Shown piece by piece: positions 5,658-7,735 of a stretch of 7,735 nt of DNA. The position numbers were made by a program, and so were the translations under genes. Origin of the DNA: Treponema sp. (GTDB lineage: Bacteria; Spirochaetota; Spirochaetia; Treponematales; Treponemataceae); the NCBI GenBank assembly GCA_017613485.1, contig JAGADS010000308.1:1-7735 (forward strand), in the 5' to 3' direction. The stretch's first letter is position 1, and each line of letters opens with the position of its first letter. The notes under the pieces are model-generated. The model was not told the origin of the DNA. It saw nothing but the letters and a program-made list of their open reading frames with translations, and made no database searches.

Positions 5658-6218
5658 ATGAAGAAATTTGTTTTGGGAATACTGTTTGTCTTTGCATCAG
5701 TATGTTGTTTCGCAGCTGAAAATGAAAATGGAGTAGGAATGTATATGAAGGCCGATGTAGGCTATGCATTCTGGGCTCCTGATGTAAACAATGTTTATTG
5801 CGAGTCTGACTGTTTTGATTTTGATGCAGCCTTTGGTCTTTTTCCGATAACAGGAAACAGAAACTTTGCGGTGGAGGCAAGTGTGGACTGCAACTTCGGC
5901 GGGAAGGATGAGTTAAAGACAACAGTCATAGCTCCAAAAATCATGTCGTTGTTTTATATCCCTATGGAAAGCCTTTTTGGAAACAGTTCATTAGTCGAGC
6001 ATTTCATGCCTTATACTGGGCTTGGTTTTTCAATTCCTATTCAAAAAGTTGAGTATGCCGGCATAAGCGAACTAAATACAGGCTTTAAGATTGACTTGCA
6101 GTTTGGCTTCGGATTTGAAATAAATGATAAGCTTGTGCTTTGTGTAGATTGGAATTCTGGCTTACTCAGGCCGTGGAGCTGGTCTGTTGGGGCTGGAATT
6201 ATTTACATATTCAAATAA
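5658..6218 (+). CDS. Small secreted outer-membrane beta-barrel-like protein
   Basis: The 186-residue protein starts with a clear signal peptide, MKKFVLGILFVFASVCCFA, with cleavage probably near Ala19. The mature part alternates short amphipathic strands with turns (GMYMKADVGYAFW, FAVEASVDCNFG, FMPYTGLGFSIP, FKIDLQFGFGFEI, SWSVGAGIIYIFK), the look of an eight-stranded-type barrel of the OmpA/OMP_b-brl kind. It ends on an aromatic-rich strand as barrels do. Cys48, Cys52 and Cys78 could form disulfides or be incidental. The ATG at 5658 is chosen because GGAGG (5648-5652) precedes it by 5 bases and the signal peptide begins there; an upstream ATG at 5619 would bury the signal sequence. The lipoprotein gene follows after 14 bases, so the two probably act together at the cell surface. 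I recognise no specific family name. Confidence 0.75.
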   Translation: MKKFVLGILFVFASVCCFAAENENGVGMYMKADVGYAFWAPDVNNVYCESDCFDFDAAFGLFPITGNRNFAVEASVDCNFGGKDELKTTVIAPKIMSLFYIPMESLFGNSSLVEHFMPYTGLGFSIPIQKVEYAGISELNTGFKIDLQFGFGFEINDKLVLCVDWNSGLLRPWSWSVGAGIIYIFK

Positions 6219-6232
6219 AGGAGGAGCATTAT

Positions 6233-6676
6233 ATGAAGAAAAAATTATTTGTCGTTTCACTTATGGTTTTATTTGCCGCTTTGTTTGTGTCATGCGCAGA
6301 TGGCCTTAAGGGAAGCATGGAAGGACACTCATATGGTTCAGGGGGCCATTCAGGAGCTGGTGGTGGAGGATATACTTCTGGTGGAACTACATTTCTTTCT
6401 GGAACAACGTGGGTACAAACAGGATACGATTTAGGTTTTGATGTTGGATATGATGTCCAAATTCCAAATCCAGGAAGTATTGTATTTGCTTCATCAGGAA
6501 ATAAAGTAACCACAACAATGAGTTCTCAGCGTCTGACATGGGATTATGAAATAACTGATTCTAGAACTGCCGAGTTTACAATGTATGGTAGTACAGTTCA
6601 ATCTTTTCTTTTTGTAATCGATGAATATGATGAAAATAGGGCTACGTGGCAAAGTTTTGTTTGGACAAAGCAATAA
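6233..6676 (+). CDS. Gly-rich lipoprotein of unknown function
   Basis: The 147-residue product starts MKKKLFVVSLMVLFAALFVS and has Cys21 directly after it, a spirochaete-style lipobox (LFVSC) with Phe rather than Leu at -3. Lipid attachment at Cys21 is therefore likely. Residues ~28-50 are a Gly/Ser-rich spacer (GSGGHSGAGGGGYTSGG), which would hold the folded part away from the membrane. The rest, from about GTTWVQTGYD onward, is a series of short beta strands (VQIPNPGSIVFASSG, LTWDYEITDSRTAEFTMYG) ending at KQ. It resembles small lipocalin-like or beta-sandwich lipoproteins, but I cannot assign a family. The start at 6233 is fixed by AAAGGAGGAG (6217-6226), which overlaps the stop codon of the barrel gene, a sign of translational coupling. 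A longer reading from 6140 would overlap that gene and hide the signal peptide. Confidence 0.78.
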   Translation: MKKKLFVVSLMVLFAALFVSCADGLKGSMEGHSYGSGGHSGAGGGGYTSGGTTFLSGTTWVQTGYDLGFDVGYDVQIPNPGSIVFASSGNKVTTTMSSQRLTWDYEITDSRTAEFTMYGSTVQSFLFVIDEYDENRATWQSFVWTKQ

Positions 6677-6719
6677 TTCTGGATAGACTCTTTCTTAAAT
6701 TGATGTTCTAAATCAGCAT

Positions 6720-6746
6720 TGCCAGCACAGTATTACTGTGTTGGCA
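6720..6746. terminator. Hairpin between convergent genes, probable shared 3' end
   Basis: TGCCAGCACAG (6720-6730) pairs with CTGTGTTGGCA (6736-6746) over 11 bp with one G-T wobble and a TATTA loop. It lies 43 bases after the lipoprotein stop and one base beyond the stop of the leftward zinc-ribbon gene, so it can serve both. Neither side has a good T-run, so termination may need a factor or may be mainly mRNA protection. Confidence 0.5.
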
Positions 6747-6747
6747 C

Positions 6748-6975
6748 TTATGCAACAAGTCTGTAATCGGCAACTGCTATTTCTGTAATTGAAGGTCGCA
6801 GGGAATTGATGATGCGTTCCAGTTTTTTTGCGACCTCATCAGAAAAAGAAGCTTCACCGCATTGAGAACAAATTTTAGCAGGAACATTTTTTACGATAAC
6901 TGCACATCCATCTATTTCAGTCATAAAAGTAGTAGTTCCGTCAACAAGATTTCCTTTGCAAAAAAAACAGCTCAT
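6748..6975 (-). CDS. YgiT/MqsA-type zinc-ribbon protein, putative antitoxin
   Basis: The 75-residue protein has the zinc-ribbon pattern of the YgiT family: Cys3-x2-Cys6 (CFFC) and Cys36-x2-Cys39 in NVPAKICSQCGE, followed by a helix FSDEVAKKLERI. The family is the N-terminal zinc domain of the MqsA antitoxin. This protein lacks the MqsA C-terminal Xre-type helix-turn-helix, as many stand-alone members do. It is the second gene of a leftward pair, 10 bases after the DUF4258 gene, with a strong AGGAGG about 8 bases before its ATG. DUF4258 and YgiT genes are commonly paired and annotated as toxin-antitoxin systems, so it probably neutralises the upstream product. Whether it binds DNA without a helix-turn-helix is unknown. 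An extra Cys24 lies between the two Cys pairs. Confidence 0.85.
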   Translation of the reverse strand: MSCFFCKGNLVDGTTTFMTEIDGCAVIVKNVPAKICSQCGEASFSDEVAKKLERIINSLRPSITEIAVADYRLVA

Positions 6976-6985
6976 TTTATCCCTC

Positions 6986-7297
6986 CTATTTCAAACGCTT
7001 GTCAAATGACTGATTCCATTGTTTCTTATCTGGATAATACGCCGTTATCATCCATAACTCTTCACCATCTGTTCCACAGACTACATGTAGCTTTATATTT
7101 TTACAGGAAACCCCAAGTATAAGACAGCTCGGTAATGGATAGTCATCAGGATATTGCTCTATTATCTGCCCTGTTAATATTGCATTCTCAACATCAATTT
7201 GATGGATATGCCTGTTAATAAGGCGTACCAGTATATGACCTGTCCATCTTAATTTGCGTTTTCTGCAAATTTCCTGTAAAACTTTTATCTCAAGCAT
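6986..7297 (-). CDS. DUF4258 protein, putative toxin
   Basis: The 103-residue protein matches the DUF4258 pattern: RWTGHILVRLINRHI (17-31) with conserved His21 and Arg25, then VENAILTGQIIEQYPDDYP (36-54) with Glu47 and Tyr49, LPSCLILG, LHVVCGTDGEELWMITAYY (70-88) and PDKKQW. DUF4258 is a small RelE/MqsR-like fold often found as the toxin of a two-gene system; ribosome-dependent or free RNA cleavage is the usual guess but is not shown for this protein. The toxin comes first and the zinc-ribbon partner second, as in mqsRA. The start must be the ATG at 7297-7295, because an in-frame TAA lies one codon further upstream. No Shine-Dalgarno sequence precedes it, and the -10 box ends 5 bases before it, so the message may be leaderless. 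Confidence 0.82.
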   Translation of the reverse strand: MLEIKVLQEICRKRKLRWTGHILVRLINRHIHQIDVENAILTGQIIEQYPDDYPLPSCLILGVSCKNIKLHVVCGTDGEELWMITAYYPDKKQWNQSFDKRLK

Positions 7298-7302
7298 ATT
7301 TT

Positions 7303-7331
7303 ATTCTATCACAGAGAGTCATTTTTGGAAA
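7303..7331 (-). promoter_or_regulatory. Promoter of the DUF4258-YgiT pair (leftward)
   Basis: On the minus strand, TTTCCA (complement of 7326-7331) and TAGAAT (complement of 7303-7308) are separated by 17 bp. TGA just before the -10 gives the extended form TGATAGAAT. Transcription should start at or one base from the A of the toxin ATG. The site overlaps the region of the rightward promoter proposed for the next gene. Confidence 0.5.
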
Positions 7332-7338
7332 GTATATT

Positions 7339-7347
7339 TGCTAGGAT
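7339..7347 (+). promoter_or_regulatory. Possible extended -10 for the InlB-repeat gene
   Basis: TGC followed by TAGGAT (7342-7347) repeats the extended -10 form seen before uxuA and uxuB. No good -35 lies 17 bp upstream (TCATTT), which extended -10 promoters can tolerate. A start near 7354 would give a leader of about 130 bases. No other structure is evident between here and the start codon at 7484. Confidence 0.3.
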
Positions 7348-7483
7348 AAATACCTGCTGAAAAAAACATGCCCCCTTGTTGTTTCTAATATTTTATGCTA
7401 AGCTAAATCATCCACAAAAAGTAACTTCTTATGTCATAAAGTCTTTTTAAATTTAGATGCTTCATGTTATACGGAGGATTTTT

Positions 7484-7735
7484 ATGAAGTTACGTTTATT
7501 CAAGCTTTTGCCATGTCTGGCAGGTCTTTTTCTTTTTTCAGCACAAGCGTTTTCTCAGCCTGTATTGGTAGATGCCAATTCCAAGGTAGAGTATGCCATT
7601 GAGTGGCACCTGAACGGCGGTACACAGAACAGGGCAAACACAGACACTTACACCGCAGAGGATGGACTTGTCCTTGCAACACCTACACGTGAAGGCTACA
7701 ACTTTGACGGATGGTTTGTAAATGCCGATCTTAGC
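7484..7735 (+). CDS. Secreted InlB B-repeat (Listeria-Bacteroides / Flg_new) protein, 5' part
   Basis: 84 codons are visible and the frame is still open at the window edge. The first ~24 residues (MKLRLFKLLPCLAGLFLFSA, then QAFS) are a signal peptide, with cleavage likely near QAFS/QPV. From about residue 36 the sequence EYAIEWHLNGGTQNRANTDT, then YTAEDGLVLATPTREGYNFD and GWFVN, matches the InlB B-repeat/Flg_new consensus (Y.L.GG....N...Y......L..P.R.GY.F.GW). This is a small beta-grasp-like module used in tandem in surface proteins of Listeria, Bacteroides and treponemes. The Trp (EWHLNGG) stands where Tyr is more usual. The start is fixed by GGAGG (7473-7477), 6 bases before the ATG. A cell-surface binding or adhesion role is likely, but any further domains are outside the window. 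Confidence 0.82.
   Translation, partial: MKLRLFKLLPCLAGLFLFSAQAFSQPVLVDANSKVEYAIEWHLNGGTQNRANTDTYTAEDGLVLATPTREGYNFDGWFVNADLS

Noticed and set aside
5518..5922. Leftward 134-codon frame
   Set aside because: It crosses the hairpins and the barrel gene, has a low-complexity composition and no ribosome site; it is a shadow.
6229..6513. Leftward Pro-rich frame opposite the lipoprotein gene
   Set aside because: The proline runs are the complement of the Gly-rich spacer codons of the real gene.

Overview
The window looks like a chromosomal segment of a spirochaete, most likely a gut or rumen Treponema. The reasons are the loose spirochaete-type lipobox (LFVSC) on one secreted protein, a small outer-membrane-barrel-like protein beside it, a moderate-to-low G+C content by eye, and hexuronate catabolism next to an ABC sugar-binding protein. 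The genus is an inference. I see no rRNA, tRNA or CRISPR array.

Left part (1-5501), carbohydrate use. It opens with the 3' end of an extracellular solute-binding protein of the aldouronate/LipO type. Then come uxuA (mannonate dehydratase) and uxuB (fructuronate reductase / mannonate oxidoreductase), the two consecutive steps fructuronate -> mannonate -> 2-keto-3-deoxygluconate. A HipA-like kinase with a C-terminal winged helix sits between them, driven by its own strong promoter. That promoter is embedded in a degenerate, helically phased 21-bp repeat array with phased A-tracts, the most unusual structure in the window. Two related REP-like palindromes lie in the gaps before uxuA and uxuB. 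Both genes have a matched extended -10 promoter of the form TGCTAGAWT.

Middle part (5502-6750), cell envelope. A 156-bp gap holds two mutually exclusive hairpins, one of which is a good terminator for leftward transcription. It is followed by a tightly coupled pair: a small secreted beta-barrel-like protein and a Gly-rich lipoprotein. A long hairpin separates this pair from the convergent genes to its right.

Right part (6748-7735). A leftward two-gene cassette encodes a DUF4258 protein (putative toxin) followed by a YgiT/MqsA-type zinc-ribbon protein (putative antitoxin). Its promoter places the transcription start almost on the toxin ATG. Divergent from it, and cut by the window edge, begins a secreted protein with an InlB/Listeria-Bacteroides (Flg_new) repeat.

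The sugar genes plausibly form one functional group: import of uronate oligomers, then UxuB and UxuA. The HipA-like protein could be a local regulator, a stress kinase or an inserted selfish gene; the sequence alone does not decide.
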